Under the pieces are notes generated by a model. The model saw only the letters and a list, made by a program, of their open reading frames with translations, did no database searches and had not been told where the DNA came from. 39,992 nt of DNA from Priapulus caudatus (Eukaryota; Priapulida; Priapulimorpha; Priapulimorphida; Priapulidae), in assembly GCF_000485595.1 (NCBI RefSeq), contig NW_014577410.1:179276-219267 (forward strand). Reading direction: 5' to 3'. Below are positions 1-11,582 of the stretch, piece by piece. Numbering within the stretch: position 1 is the stretch's first letter; each line of letters starts with the position of its first letter. Position numbers and translations under genes: made by a program.

Positions 1-58
1 AGAGGAGAGAGAGGAGAGAGAGACGAGGAGGAGCAGAGAGAGAGAAGAGCCGCGAAAG
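1..58. repeat. GA-rich simple repeat at window edge
   Basis: Purine-only run of GA and GGA units, interrupted by CGA. It is cut by the window start, so its true length is unknown. Confidence 0.8.
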
Positions 59-925
59 CTGCGCCCGCCGGGATGAGATAGATATTATACAGAGTAGAGA
101 GAGCGCGAGCATACCACTGATGCTCGTATATAGAGATCATTATATATAATGATATATCTATTAGAGATCAGTGGCAGCATACGCACATTTTGCCGCACTG
201 CTTGCCCGTGCCTGCAGCGTTATTGCGTCATGCCGGATGTATCTGCCTGGGTAATGCAATTAAAGAAGGGAAGGAGGAACGAGATGCTTGTTACGTTCGT
301 CTTGTTCGTTTTTGATGAATGCACTGTTTGGTTACAAGACGGGCGCGGTTGGCAAAGAACGACGAGCCAAAGGAAATGTCGAGACAAACCGGAAAAAAGT
401 AAATTGCGCAATAAATACCATAAATGCACGTTAACATGGTTTTTTGTGTATTACACAATTTTATGGGTTACATGTGGATCTTTCCTACAATTCATGATAT
501 TGGCGGCGTATCCATAGCTACCATTCGACAACGGCGGAACCCAATTATAGGCGACACGTCGATACGTCGATCACAAATTGGCGAATCCTAATACCATCAC
601 CGGCGTGCGTGACGATGGAGCCGGGCTCTCGCCTTATTATCTGATTGATTGCGTGTATATTATTTCATAGTCTATAAGATCTTTGCGCATCCGTCATAGG
701 ACGTGTTGCAGTCACTAATGCACTGTTTAGCCTTCAGCCTAGAAGAAAAAACCTCCGCCCAAACGCGGCGGTGCAGCGAGGATGTGAACAGCTCAGAAAA
801 CAAGAACATCACGAAAATAGCGTTTTCACGGCTATATATCCTTTCTCGCGTATTCGCTTGTCATTCCCGTACATGCAATGCCACGCACGCTGCCACACAC
901 GGCACGGTCTCTTTCTTCTCTATCA
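59..925. other. Unrecognised non-coding sequence
   Basis: Mixed-composition sequence. An open frame of 122 codons (149-517) shows no domain, signal peptide or family motif and is opposed by another short frame on the minus strand. Nothing here can be called a gene. Confidence 0.5.
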
Positions 926-979
926 CCCCCCCCCCACCACACACACACATACATACACACACACGCAACGGCACGCACG

Positions 980-1010
<31 letters not shown>

Positions 1011-1142
1011 CACACAACACACACACATATTACACACACAGAAAACACAATCACACACGCATGCATGCATGGCACGCACGCACGGCCACCGCCACGCCAC
1101 GTCACGCACGCACGCATCGCACGCACGCACGCACGCACGCAC
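926..1142. repeat. CA / CACG compound microsatellite
   Basis: A C9 run leads into CA repeats, then CGCA/CACG tetramers and a short GCAT run. Every reading frame across it is open for 60-170 codons as low-complexity His-Thr, Ala-Arg or Cys-Val, which is a repeat artefact and not coding. Confidence 0.9.
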
Positions 1143-1490
1143 TTGCGCGCCATTGCGAGAAACAGCAATAGTTGAAACACTGGTGGACAATAAAACAGAA
1201 TGAATGAAGGCTATCGCGTTAAAATTCCATCCGTCGTCCAGTTATAGTCGTGCGTTCTAATCAAGAGATGTATTGTCGGACGCGCAATCCGACCGGATTA
1301 CGAAATATTATTAACTTTGTGAAACGCAATCACCGACATTATATTAGAATGTGGCGCCGTATCGTTGCGTACATGTGGAATTAGCGGCAACATGGCCGTG
1401 GTTAGCGACTGCGAAATGCGATGCAAAACGAATTAACGACTTTGGAAATCTATCGATGCTGCATGCATGTGTGTGCTCCCGTTCCTTCCC
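1143..1490. other. Unrecognised spacer
   Basis: Unique sequence between two simple-repeat tracts. I see no coding signature, RNA gene or repeat in it. Confidence 0.4.
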
Positions 1491-1574
1491 TACTCGCTCT
1501 CTCTCTCTCTCTCTCTCTCCTCTCTCTCTCGTCTCTCTCTTTCTCTCTCTTTCTTCTCTCTCTCTCCTCACTCT

Positions 1575-1607
<33 letters not shown>

Positions 1608-1868
1608 GCTTCTCTGCTCTCCCTTCTTTCGCTTTCTCGCTCTCGCTATCTCGCTTCTCGCTCTCTCGCCTTCTCTCTTTTCTCTCTCTCTCTCTTGCTC
1701 GCGCTTTCTCTCTCACGCTCTATTTTCTCGCTCTGCTCACTTTTTCTTTTTTCTCTCTCCTCGCTCTCACTTTCTCTGTCTCCCTCTGTGTCTTTATCGC
1801 TCTCTCTGTGTGTCTCTTCCTCTCCATCTGACTGCTCTCTTGTCTCTGTCTCCTCTCTCGTCTCTCTC

Positions 1869-1905
<37 letters not shown>

Positions 1906-2100
1906 CTTCTCTCTCTTCTTTATCTATCTCTCTTTGCTCTCTCTCTCTCTCTTGCTCTTGCTCGCTCTTTCTCTTTCTCTTTCTCTTTCTCGCATTCTTG
2001 TCTTCTTCCCTCTCTATGCCACTCTCTCTCTCGCTCTCTCTTTCTCTGTCTCCCTCTGTGTCTCTATCGTCATCCCCACACGCACACACACACACACACA
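1491..2100. repeat. CT-rich tract, copy 1, ending in a CA run
   Basis: Pyrimidine-rich CT repeats with imperfect interruptions such as CTCGCT, TCTGTCTCC and CTGTGTGTC. The interrupted part (about 1620-2060) matches 6240-6700 interruption by interruption, including the CTCTCCATCTGACTG segment, so it is a copied block and not just similar low complexity. It ends in about eleven CA units immediately before block A. Confidence 0.9.
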
Positions 2101-3147
2101 GACCAATTTCCAGAACATTAAATCTCTTAAGGTTCATAAAAAACGTAAAAGTTTTTATACGTTGATTAGACTGGATTTCAGACTCAGGTTTCCAGACTTT
2201 TTATCGCATTTCCACATCGCGTGAAAACACCCCAGAAGCCACACACACAGCGCTAGGTAAACATCTACTCACAGATCTATATGGACTGGGTAAACTTGGT
2301 GCTACCTTATCTGAAACTAGCACCAAATGTGAGAGATGTTATACCCAGCCCTACGGCGACTTCGTAACTACGTGACGTATATAGTGGCAGGAAATAGACC
2401 ATCACCATCGGCACATTTGCGCATACATGGTTCAACGAAATTGAAGAACTGCTGTTGACCCTTCGGACATATACCATTACGATATCGTGATGAAATCAGA
2501 GAGGTTAATATTTTATATGCTTAGTACACAACCGATTGCTCTGTCGGTGGGGTTTACATTCTCGCAAGACTAATCCATAATACATCGTATTACAATATTG
2601 GTCAAAAGACTTTTTCGGAGTTTTGCATTGGCAAGGATCTGTATTTATTAAATATTTTGCAGGGCTTTATTCAAATATGTAAATCGTAACAAGCGATTCT
2701 AGCTAATATATTGCGTTTTATGTGCCCAAACATAACGAATATATTCATGTGCAAATCAGCTTGACTGTGAGTATTCGGGTGAGTATTATTTGCAATTGTA
2801 GTAGTTTTATTGAATACAAGAGCATTATTGTTTATCAAATTTATTGTGTTTTTTAAAAGAAATCCCTAATATAAATTCTCAAATTCTTAAACAATAATAT
2901 TCTAACGTAATAAAACAAAATTCCATCTGATGTATTCGACTGTCGATTTCGTCACGAATTGAATGATTGTTGCGAAGGAAATAAAAACACATACATCAAA
3001 CAAATGATTTCATTTCCCCCAAATCACTTAGCATTTATTATGTACTAGCGGGATACCCGGCGTTGCCCGGGGAAATCAGTGGCGTTACTCAGTTGGTAAC
3101 CGCTTGGTTGAAAAGAAAATACCCAAAAAATCTAACCATCTATCTAT

Positions 3148-3388
3148 CCATGCATCCCTCCATGCATCCATCCATCCATCCCATTCCATGCCGTGCCATC
3201 CCATCCCATCGCACCACATCCCATCCCATCCCATCCCAACCCATCTCATCGCATCCCATGCCATCCCATCCCATGACATCCCATGCCATACCATGTCATG
3301 CCATGCCATGCCATGCCATCCCATCCCATGCCATGCCATCCCATGCCATCCCATGCCATCCCATGCCATCCCATGCCATCCTATCCCA
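3148..3388. repeat. CCATC/CCATG pentanucleotide array, copy A
   Basis: About 48 pentamers of the form CCATC or CCATG, starting as a CATC tetramer run. All frames across it are open on both strands (Pro-Ser-His-Ala or Gly-Met-Ala-Trp), which is purely a consequence of the repeat. It lies inside the SINE-like element, between the tRNA-like part and the CCGGGTA end, and recurs at 11692-11935. Confidence 0.9.
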
Positions 3389-3506
3389 AACAGTAAAAAA
3401 TAATAAGAAATCAAAACATAAAAAACATTAAAAATAAAAAATAAAAAATAAAAAATAAAAAATAATACATACTAAAGGGGAAAAAGGGAAAAAAGGGGAA
3501 AATAAG

Positions 3507-3578
3507 TTCCACAGCTGGGACTCAAACCCGGAATCCCGGTGTAGGAGACGAATGTTCTAGCAATTAGGCCACTGCACC
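3507..3578 (-). other. tRNA-like segment within SINE-like element, copy A
   Basis: The minus strand gives a 72-nt segment with an A-box-like TGGCCTAATTGC and a clear B-box-like GGGTTTGAGTCCC at tRNA spacing. The TTTGAGT loop closes with a GGG/CCC stem. The acceptor ends (GGTGCAG and CTGTGGAA) do not pair and the anticodon stem is poor, so this is a tRNA-derived internal Pol III promoter of a SINE and not a working tRNA. A CCT anticodon (Arg) is one possible reading of the loop. Confidence 0.5.
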
Positions 3579-4559
3579 GTTAAGGGTATACACGATGGAT
3601 TCACACGTTGTTATGGATTCCATGTTAATCTGTACGCACCGCCATCTATTGATGAATAAATTTTTATCAATTTTTAACTTTTTTTAATTTTCGTTTTAGC
3701 CAAAACCACTTCCCAGACCTTTAGTTTTCCTCTAGGCTGCGGAGTTCTCTAGTTATGCGAGTACGGACTAATTCGGTTGAAGAACTTTATATATATAGAT
3801 GAGCACGCGTGTTTGAGTAGAGACAATTTTGTGTGTGTTTGTGCCGGACCCACTTCCATAGACGTTCTACCATGACACATGCGCACTCACGCGCGCACTC
3901 ACGCACGCACATACATTCACACGCAATCTGCACGCACGACATTCACGATCATGTACAGGGTCCTGTGTACTGGCAAATACATACACGCATAACTTCTTAA
4001 ATTAGCAGACAAATAAATACCTTACTATGGCAAGGGTTTATTTGATACGGACGACTGCGTAATAGTAGTAGTAGAAAAACATTCGCATCAAAATAAACAT
4101 CACACTTCCTGTTTAAACCTTCTGAACTTTTCCGTTGCCACGTGAAATATGCACAAAGCCGCCAAATGGTTGCCCGATTTCTCCGTGAGATGTTGATACT
4201 AGCGCTATTTGTTTTCACCACTATTGACAATAACAAGCCATAAGCGCTAATCACCACACAAGTCCTCGAGACGTGTTGTGAAAAAACAAACCGACTAATA
4301 CTGCAAACAAACACGCGACTCGAACAGCCGAGCGCACAGTGGCAAGCCCTGTTTATATTCGATTGGCATAAAACGTAAACGGTGACCTAAAAAGCAAGAG
4401 CCACGTCCGTAGCGTGGCTAATAGATTCACCCCACTGGCTAAGGTTAGCCATAATAAGAATGTACTGTGAGTGAGTTGACTGTCATTAATTCGTAGATCT
4501 TAAATTCTCTTTGATTCGCAGACCAGAATCGTTGTTATGAAGAATAGGTCGTTTTACCT

Positions 4560-4745
4560 CTTTGTCTCTCTCGCCACTCTACCTCCTCCCTCTCCCCATC
4601 CCCTTCTCTATTCCATTCCATCTTCTTTCTCTCTATCTCTCTGTCTTTTTCGCTCTCTCTCTCTCTCTCTCTTTCTTGCGCGCACTCTCTTTCCCTCTAT
4701 CGCCATACTTCGGTGACTCTCTCTCTCGCGCGCGCTTCTCCCTGT
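4560..4745. repeat. CT-rich tract within block A
   Basis: Pyrimidine-rich stretch with a pure CT core at about 4650-4675, ending in CGCGCGC. The same tract is at 13110-13290 in block B. Confidence 0.75.
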
Positions 4746-5550
4746 ATACTTATCATCTACCAGCATTCCTTCTTCGTTCACACTTTACTATCTTGAAGCC
4801 GTAAATTCGATAAATTTCCGACCACTAAGTGACATGTCATGTCGTTCTGCGTACATACGTACGTGCCGGCGCCCGCGAACGCACGCGGCTCGCTTTCCTG
4901 GCTTATAGCTGTAATTTAATTTACAGCCGTGGACAGGCGAGGCCGCAGACCAGTGGAATGACGCCTGGAACTCCGCCCACGGGCTTCCTTCCGGTAGCAG
5001 TAGGCATCGGGCATCTGCCTGCAGTTCGGAAGCCTGCCCACATGGTGGTTTCGGTAATTAATGGAGGGTATGAGACGTGTGGTTTCGCCGCATGCTGTGT
5101 TGACCGAGTCTCGGCTAATGAAACATCGTGTATGCGTGTATATTATGGACTACGGAAAGGCTCTTTCTCGTTGCTGGGTAGTTCATGCATCGGTAAAGTT
5201 TTAAGGCGACGAACTCACGATAGTTAGCAAAGATGTAAAAAAAATGAAGTTAAAAAGTCTTCTGCCATTCTGTGGCGCAACGTGAGCGAATCGCTTAAGT
5301 TGATGTTATCAGAGAAACCCATGCCCTTAAAACCAAAAAGGCGACCATGGGCGGGTAGATATCAAATTGAATATGACAAATAAAATCTTGAAATATACGA
5401 TCAAGATATATATCATATGTATATACTGGTTTGCTAACAAATACCAACGACCATGGTGGATATAATATAGTCCACACACGCAAGCTGTTCCACATTAGGT
5501 AACCGCATATGAACATGCAAACATTCGACAGGAGAATAAAGCCTAGCGGT

Positions 5551-5841
5551 AACTTGCGACTTTTTCATGCAACTCGACAGCGATTCTAGAATCGCTGTAT
5601 AAATTTCTGTGAAATCGCTACGTCTGCGGGAACGTGCAACTGCAACCTGTAGCAATTCTGGTAGCTTGCGCCGAGTTGCAAGAAATCAAACTGTTTTAAT
5701 TTTAAGCGACTCGTCGCTCCCAATCGTTCCCAAATTGTTCTAGAATTGCTTCGAAATCGCATGCGTGCGCACATGCGGTGACACATCGACCGATCGCTTG
5801 CGGTTGCAGGTTGCAGCGACGAGCATACAAAAATCGCAGGT
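5551..5841. mobile_element. MITE-like palindromic element, copy A
   Basis: The left edge (AACTTGCGACTTTTTCATGC, 5551-5570) and the inverse complement of the right edge (ACCTGCGATTTTTGTATGC, 5841-5823) match at roughly three-quarters of positions, forming imperfect terminal inverted repeats about 290 bp apart. The left arm contains a perfect 22-bp palindrome (5577-5598). GCAACTCG and CGAGTTGC recur inside in opposite orientation. There is no coding capacity. The superfamily is unassigned and target-site duplications are not evident. Confidence 0.4.
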
Positions 5842-6239
5842 CTGCGCTAGCCGATCACCTGCCGCCGATATCCCCGAACAAAATATTCGTGCATTCAGCA
5901 GCGACACAGCGTTATATAGCTGCGACAACCTACACAGCCGATAGTTACCGAGTGGTGCTCCTGTGCCATAGACAACTCGATGCCTTGCCGACTTCACGGT
6001 GCCCCTCGACCCGGATTTTCTTTTATCATGCATAGTCTGCATGTAAACAGACGCGTTAGTGCGCGTTGTGATGAGTGGCCGCCAGGTGGCGATGGGCGCG
6101 ATAAATGTGAGTATGAGTGAACAGGGGATCCACTCCTCGATCTGTTTACAGACGTGATTGACGGATAATTCAAGTGTTTGCGTCGGTCATCACGCAGATG
6201 CTCGAGCGAAGAGTGAGAGGGAGAAAGATGGGAGCGTGG

Positions 6240-6478
6240 GACTTTCTCGCTCTCGCTATCTCGCTCTCGCTATCTCGCTCTCGCTCTCTCGCTTTCTCTC
6301 TTTCTCTCTCTCTCTCTTGCTCGCGCTTTCTCTCTCACGCTCTATTTCTCGCTCTTGCTCACTTTTTCTTTTTCTCTCTCTCTCGCTCTCACTTTCTCTG
6401 TCTCCCTCTGTGTCTTTATCGCTCTCTCTGTGTGTCTCTTCCTCTCCATCTGACTGTCTCTGTCTCTGTCTCCCTCTC

Positions 6479-6529
<51 letters not shown>

Positions 6530-6745
6530 ATCTATCTCTCTTTGCTCTCTCTCTCTCTTGCTCTTGCTCGCTCTTTCTCTTTCTCTTTCTCTTTCTCTCT
6601 CCCTCTCTATGCACCTCTCTCTCGCTCTCTCTTTCTCTGTCTCCCTCTGTGTCTCTATCGCTCTCTCTGTGTATCTCCTTCTCTCCCTCTGATTGTCTCT
6701 CTCTCTAGCCTTCTCTCCTCTCTCTCGCTCGCTCGTCCGAACATC
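6240..6745. repeat. CT-rich tract, copy 2 (matches 1620-2060)
   Basis: Interrupted CT repeat with the same order of interruptions as the tract before block A. Block A is therefore flanked on both sides by the same CT block in direct orientation. Confidence 0.85.
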
Positions 6746-7734
6746 CGCCTCGCGTTTTTAACATACTTATGGAGTCTTCCCTCAGCACTACTGCATCATC
6801 GTTAACCACAGATTTTCCGCTTCATGCACATGCCGGCACATGACAGATATAGTTTTTATATTATTGGTTAATCGTATTCAGATACGCGCGCCGCAAGCCT
6901 GCATGCATGGTCCAGTTGGCCGCTGATTCGAGAGCTCAAGGTTTTCACTTTTAATTTGCTCGTTTCCGCAGCGAATTAATTACTCTGACTGGCCGTTCGG
7001 TGATATATTGCATGAAACATGCCTTTAGATAAAAAATAATAATATCGCTAGCGTCTGTCGCAATGTCCCGCAAGCATCCCTAGAGTGACGGCTGTCTTGA
7101 AAGATGTTTCTCTCGCTTCTCCGCATTACTCGCTAAGTGTCTCGCTCGTGTCTCAGAATTGCTAGCTGAAAAGAACGCGATTCGTCCTCTTCCTCCAGTC
7201 TCATTTGTTCTCGCCCTCATACAAACTCCCTTGACAACATTCTGCTTGATAGAAGAGCCCACTCTACACATAAACCCTTAGTAAATTACACTGCTATGTA
7301 TAAGAGCCTAAATGCCCTACTGCCTCTCTGCACTAGTGGAGCACGTGCCTTGTAAAACTAAAGCCCTTCTATGACATAGATACATTGCGAATACGGAGAG
7401 AGAAGGATCGGGATGTCACGCCTAAGTATGTCGGGCTTTATCGTGAGAACGATTACCTTGGTGCTGCGAGGCATAATAAACAACGAACAATGACACTGAA
7501 TTATGGCATAGACTCGCAGAAATTAGTAACTCATCGCTCTCTCTACTCTTTACTCATCCTCGTCTAGCACATTCGCGCTCTCTCATCTCGCTCGCTCAAT
7601 CATACATCCACTCATAATCTTAACCTCTCTCTACCTTTCTCGCGTCTCCCCTCTTCTCTCTCTTCCTGTCTGGTTCCCGTCTTTCTCATCGTCTTAATGT
7701 CTACATTTCCCTCCAGTCTCCCTATCTCTTCTCA
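6746..7734. other. Unrecognised non-coding sequence
   Basis: Unique sequence with short open frames of 60-63 codons (7080-7271 minus, 7385-7567 plus) that carry no recognisable motif. Its 3' part becomes CT-rich. Confidence 0.4.
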
Positions 7735-7782
7735 TCTCTCTCTCTCTCTCATCTCTTCTCACACAACACACACACACACACA

Positions 7783-7813
<31 letters not shown>

Positions 7814-7882
7814 CACGCGCTGGCCGCGCGCGCAGCGCGCGCGCTCTCTCTCTCTCTCTCTATATATCTTATATATATATGC
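7735..7882. repeat. Compound CT / CA / CG / CT / TA microsatellite
   Basis: CT repeats, then two CA runs, a CGCGCGCAGCGCGCGCG segment, CT repeats and a TATATA run. The CA-CG-CT series is alternating or mirror DNA of low complexity. Confidence 0.85.
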
Positions 7883-8589
7883 TCGCCTTCTATCTCCTTC
7901 CGCTCCACTCTCTTGCGCCTCTGCTACCAGCCAACTCTCTTCCCTCACAGCCAAAAGGGCATCCGCTGCTCCGTGGAATAATTCAATAATTATACACACC
8001 GACTAAAAGCTAAGAATTATCGTTGGCGCGCTTTAGAAATAGCTAGCATCTTAATAAACGCGTGACAGTGTACCTGCCTCCGCCACCATCGGGTTGCAGA
8101 CTAACACACTATGGCGCCGCTCTACAAGCTTAATGATCAAGAGCGTATTAAAGAACCTTCTTTATACGCTTTTTGCTTATAGCCAAACATCGGGCGTTTG
8201 TGTAATTATCACAACATACGGAGCGAATCCATTAGCGTTTTAGATATAAACGTTCCTTTGAACACTGGGACTTATCCATAGATTGGACAACAACAATTCT
8301 CTTTAATAAATGTCATTTATGGTGATTTGTATGTAGGCACTGGGCGTATTCCTCCAAAAAAATTACGTCCGTCTCAGCCGTGTACCCCAAGCTCTGAATG
8401 ACTACACGTGGTAGGAATCCCCACAGTTCCTTGTGCTACCGCCGGCCCCATCTTTATGCGCGCGGTCACAAAGCCAAGGCGAAATTAATTGTTCATCTTA
8501 TTACGTTACACTCAACGAGGCAAAAATACATTAATCGCTGTTGTTAGCGACGTTTTACGCGCGTAAGCAAGCATGAGTAAACACCGTAA
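7883..8589. other. Unrecognised non-coding sequence
   Basis: Unique mixed sequence between microsatellites. No long open frame, RNA fold or repeat stands out. Confidence 0.4.
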
Positions 8590-8620
<31 letters not shown>

Positions 8621-8715
8621 CACACACACACGCCACACACGCTCACACACACACACACCACACACCACACGCACACACGCCTCACACACACACCACACAC
8701 GCGCTCACACACCAC

Positions 8716-8758
<43 letters not shown>

Positions 8759-8759
8759 A

Positions 8760-8800
<41 letters not shown>

Positions 8801-8902
8801 ACACACACACACACACACACTCACATATACACACACTCACGCACGCCCACACACACAAACGCACTCACACACACACACACACACACACACACCACACAAC
8901 AC

Positions 8903-8934
<32 letters not shown>

Positions 8935-8955
8935 ACACACACACGTACACACATA
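8590..8955. repeat. Long CA microsatellite
   Basis: About 365 bp of CA repeat with CC, CG and TA interruptions, ending in ACACGTACACACATATG. Long His-Thr and Cys-Val open frames on both strands are artefacts of the repeat. Confidence 0.95.
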
Positions 8956-9390
8956 TGCCGCGGATAGCACCAGCATGGACCCGAAGTTTCTACTGCAAGC
9001 GTGGGCACGCACGCGCTCACACAGAGGGCCACCGGAGTTCACACTTATGCGCAGGACAGGAGTGAACCTTACGCGCTTGCGCAAATAGATGAGCATGACA
9101 ACCTAAGCAATTACGAGCAAAAAAATTATAAACCGAAATTATACAAGTCAATTCAATCAAAATTCTTCTTCCAATGAATTCGCGCCTTAACTTCTGTACA
9201 TATTGTTTTAAATTTAGGCCTAATGACTGAATGCGCTGTCTACCATAATAACAGTTAGAACACACGAATGCATTCCGCTTAGTACGCGGTGGGCTTATCA
9301 AGAAAGCTTCATACAGCAATGCCCGATTTTGAGTACACAGAGAAGATTTGAAGATGAGTACAAGAAAGAACGCTCGGACTTATCGCAGAA
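8956..9390. other. Unrecognised spacer between CA tracts
   Basis: Unique sequence. The words GAACACACGAATGCAT (9257-9272) and ACAGTTAGAACACACGA near 9250 are echoed in inverted form near 9600-9640 (TGCATCTCGTGTGTTCTAACTGT), so the CA tract at 9391-9512 sits between inverted flanks. Confidence 0.4.
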
Positions 9391-9477
9391 AATCCACACA
9401 CACACAGACAACACACGCGCCACACACACACACACATCACACACACACACACACACACACCACACACACACACAACC

Positions 9478-9512
<35 letters not shown>
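9391..9512. repeat. CA microsatellite
   Basis: CA runs with TCACAC, CC and CAACCACAG interruptions. Confidence 0.9.
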
Positions 9513-9513
<1 letters not shown>

Positions 9514-10190
9514 CGTAACACTATACACACATGCACGCATACTTATGTGTTGGTGTGTATGCATGTTTATCATACTTGAAAACACGCCGTTACTAAACTG
9601 ATGCATCTCGTGTGTTCTAACTGTTATTATGGTAGACACGCATAACAGTCAATTAGGACACTAAATTTAAAACAAATCTGTAAAAGTGGAGGCGGATTAG
9701 CGTTACACAGAGCGGGATAGGAGAGCGCTACTACTTATCGAAAACTTCCATACAGTGGAGAAATAGCGGTTAGAGAAAGAGGCTAAGGTTAGCGCTGTAC
9801 TTATTGGAGAAATTCCTTACATCAAGGGAATCGCCGGATAATTTAGGCCCGTTAGCGAACGGGTAAGGGTTAATAGTAGGTTTAGCGGTCAGGAGTTGCG
9901 ATCTTGGATTAGCGGTTATGGTTGATGCGTTAGAGTTACATAATGCACATGGGCGCTAAATTAACCGCTTACCCCATCACGATGTGGAATTTATCAGTAA
10001 CCTGACTCATATTGCGAACTAAACATCTGCGGAGAAGACCAGAAGCCCGTCGGAGCGATGCTAGCTAGCTATAGCTGGAGAGCGACAGTTACTGCCAACC
10101 CTGACCGCCCACGCCGAGCGTAGAAGACGGCAGGCCAAGCAACAAGGAAATCATCTCAGAGCGAGGGGACGAGAACAGACAGCCGCACAC
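9513..10190. other. Unrecognised unique sequence with TTAGCG cluster
   Basis: No coding signature. The hexamer TTAGCG occurs five times within about 220 bp (9697, 9789, 9852, 9882, 9909), with related AGCGGTTA words between them. Confidence 0.4.
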
Positions 10191-10213
10191 ATGCCGCGCC
10201 GCACACAGACACA

Positions 10214-10257
<44 letters not shown>

Positions 10258-10579
10258 ACACCACACACACACACATATATATATATACACACACACAGAC
10301 ACACACACACACACACACACACACAGCACACACACAACAACACATACACACACGCCACATGCACAGCACACACGCACACACACACGCACACGCCACTCAC
10401 ACGCCGCACGCACGCACAACCACATGATACACACACACATGCAAAACACACACCGCACGCACACGCCACGCACACGCACGCACACACGCACGCACACACA
10501 CACACACACATTGCACTCACACGCCACAGCGCACACGCACCACACACACGCACACGCACACACCACGCACACACACACA
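10191..10579. repeat. CA / CACG compound microsatellite
   Basis: CA repeats with a TATATATATA insert near 10276-10286 and many CG interruptions in the second half. It runs directly into the start of block B, just as a CA run precedes block A. Confidence 0.95.
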
Positions 10580-11582
10580 GACAATTTCCAGAACATTAAA
10601 TCTCTTAAGGTTCATAAAAAACGTAACGTTTTATACGTTGATTAGACTAGGGAGTTCAGGACTCAATGCGTTTCCAGACTTTTTGTATCGCAATGTCCAC
10701 ATCGCGTGAAAACCACCCCAGAAGCCACACACACAGCCGCTAGCGTTAAACATCTACTCACAGCATCTATATGGACTGGGTTCTTTTACGGTAAACTTTT
10801 GGTGCCCTACCTTATCTGAAACTAGCACCGGAACTGTTGAGAGATGTTATACCCAGCCTACGGCGACTTCGCTAACTACCGTGACGTATATAGTGGCCAG
10901 GAAATAGACCATCACCATCGGGCACATTTGCGATACATCGGTTCAACGAAATTGAAGAACTGCTGGTTGACCCTTCAGACACGTATACCATTACGATATT
11001 CGTGATGAATCAGAAAGGTTAATATTTTATATGCTTAGTCACAACAGATTGCTCTGGTCGGTGGGGTGTTTACATTCTCGCGAAGACAATCCATAATACA
11101 TCGTATTACAATATTGTGTCAAAAGACTTTTTCGCGAGTTTTACATTGGAAGGATCTGTATTCATTAAATATTTTGCAGGCTTTAGCCAAATATGTAAAT
11201 CGTAACAAGCGATTTCTCAGCTAATATTTGCGTTTTTATGCTGCCCAAACATAACGGAATATATTCGATGTGCAAATCAGCTTGACTGTGAGTATTCGGG
11301 TGAGTATTATTGCAATATGTAGTAGGTTTATTGAATACAAGAGCATTATTGATTTATCAAATTTATTGTGTTTTTAAGAAATCCCTAATTATAAATTTCT
11401 CAATCTTAAACAATAAGATTATAAACGTAATAAATCAAAAAGTTCCATCTGCATGTATTCGACTGTCCGATTTCGTCACGGGGAATTGAATGATGTGTTG
11501 CCGAAGGGGGGCAAAAAAAATAAAAACACATACATCAAACAAATGATTTCATTTCCCCCAAATCACTTTAGCATTTATTATG

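Larger units (their letters stand above)
3043..3800 (-). mobile_element. SINE-like / non-autonomous RTE-type retroelement, copy A
   Basis: Read on the minus strand, the element begins at the ATCTATATATATAAAG end (3800), passes a tRNA-like segment (3578-3507), an A-rich/T-rich stretch (AAAAAT units near 3424-3470 on the plus strand) and a pentanucleotide array, and ends in CCCGGGCAACGCCGGGTA followed by CTAGTA at 3043. That G/C-rich terminal motif followed by CTAGT resembles 3' ends I associate with RTE-clade LINEs and the SINEs they mobilise; this is from memory and unverified. No reverse transcriptase is encoded. I could not define a target-site duplication. It could instead be a composite of two nested short elements. 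Confidence 0.5.
2101..6239. repeat. Duplicated block A (about 4.1 kb; partner 10580-14868)
   Basis: From GACCAATTTCCAGAAC to GAGCGTGG this block aligns collinearly with 10580-14868. The two copies differ mainly by one-base insertions or deletions scattered along the whole length, and the partner is about 150 bp longer. It contains a SINE-like element, a pentanucleotide array, a short CT tract and a palindromic MITE-like piece. The stretches 2101-3042, 3801-4559 and 4746-5550 carry no recognisable gene. A 132-codon open frame at 4829-5227 is not kept open in the partner copy. Confidence 0.85.

Noticed and set aside
703-1203. Long open frames across CA/CG repeats (also 8512-9088, 10089-10645, 18277-18997, 28041-28352)
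   Set aside because: Products are His-Thr, Cys-Val or Ala-Arg dipeptide runs open on both strands, as expected from dinucleotide repeats.
1351-2165. Ser-Leu-rich frames of 130-256 codons over CT tracts (also 6158-6805, 14564-15214)
   Set aside because: Open only because CT repeats encode Ser-Leu and lack stops; no domain or splice context.
3063-3431. Pentanucleotide array as a possible CRISPR or protein repeat
   Set aside because: Units are 5 bp with no unique spacers; it is a satellite in a eukaryotic genome.
3507-3578. Functional tRNA gene
   Set aside because: The B box is good, but the acceptor and anticodon stems do not pair and the segment lies within a longer element copied in two places.
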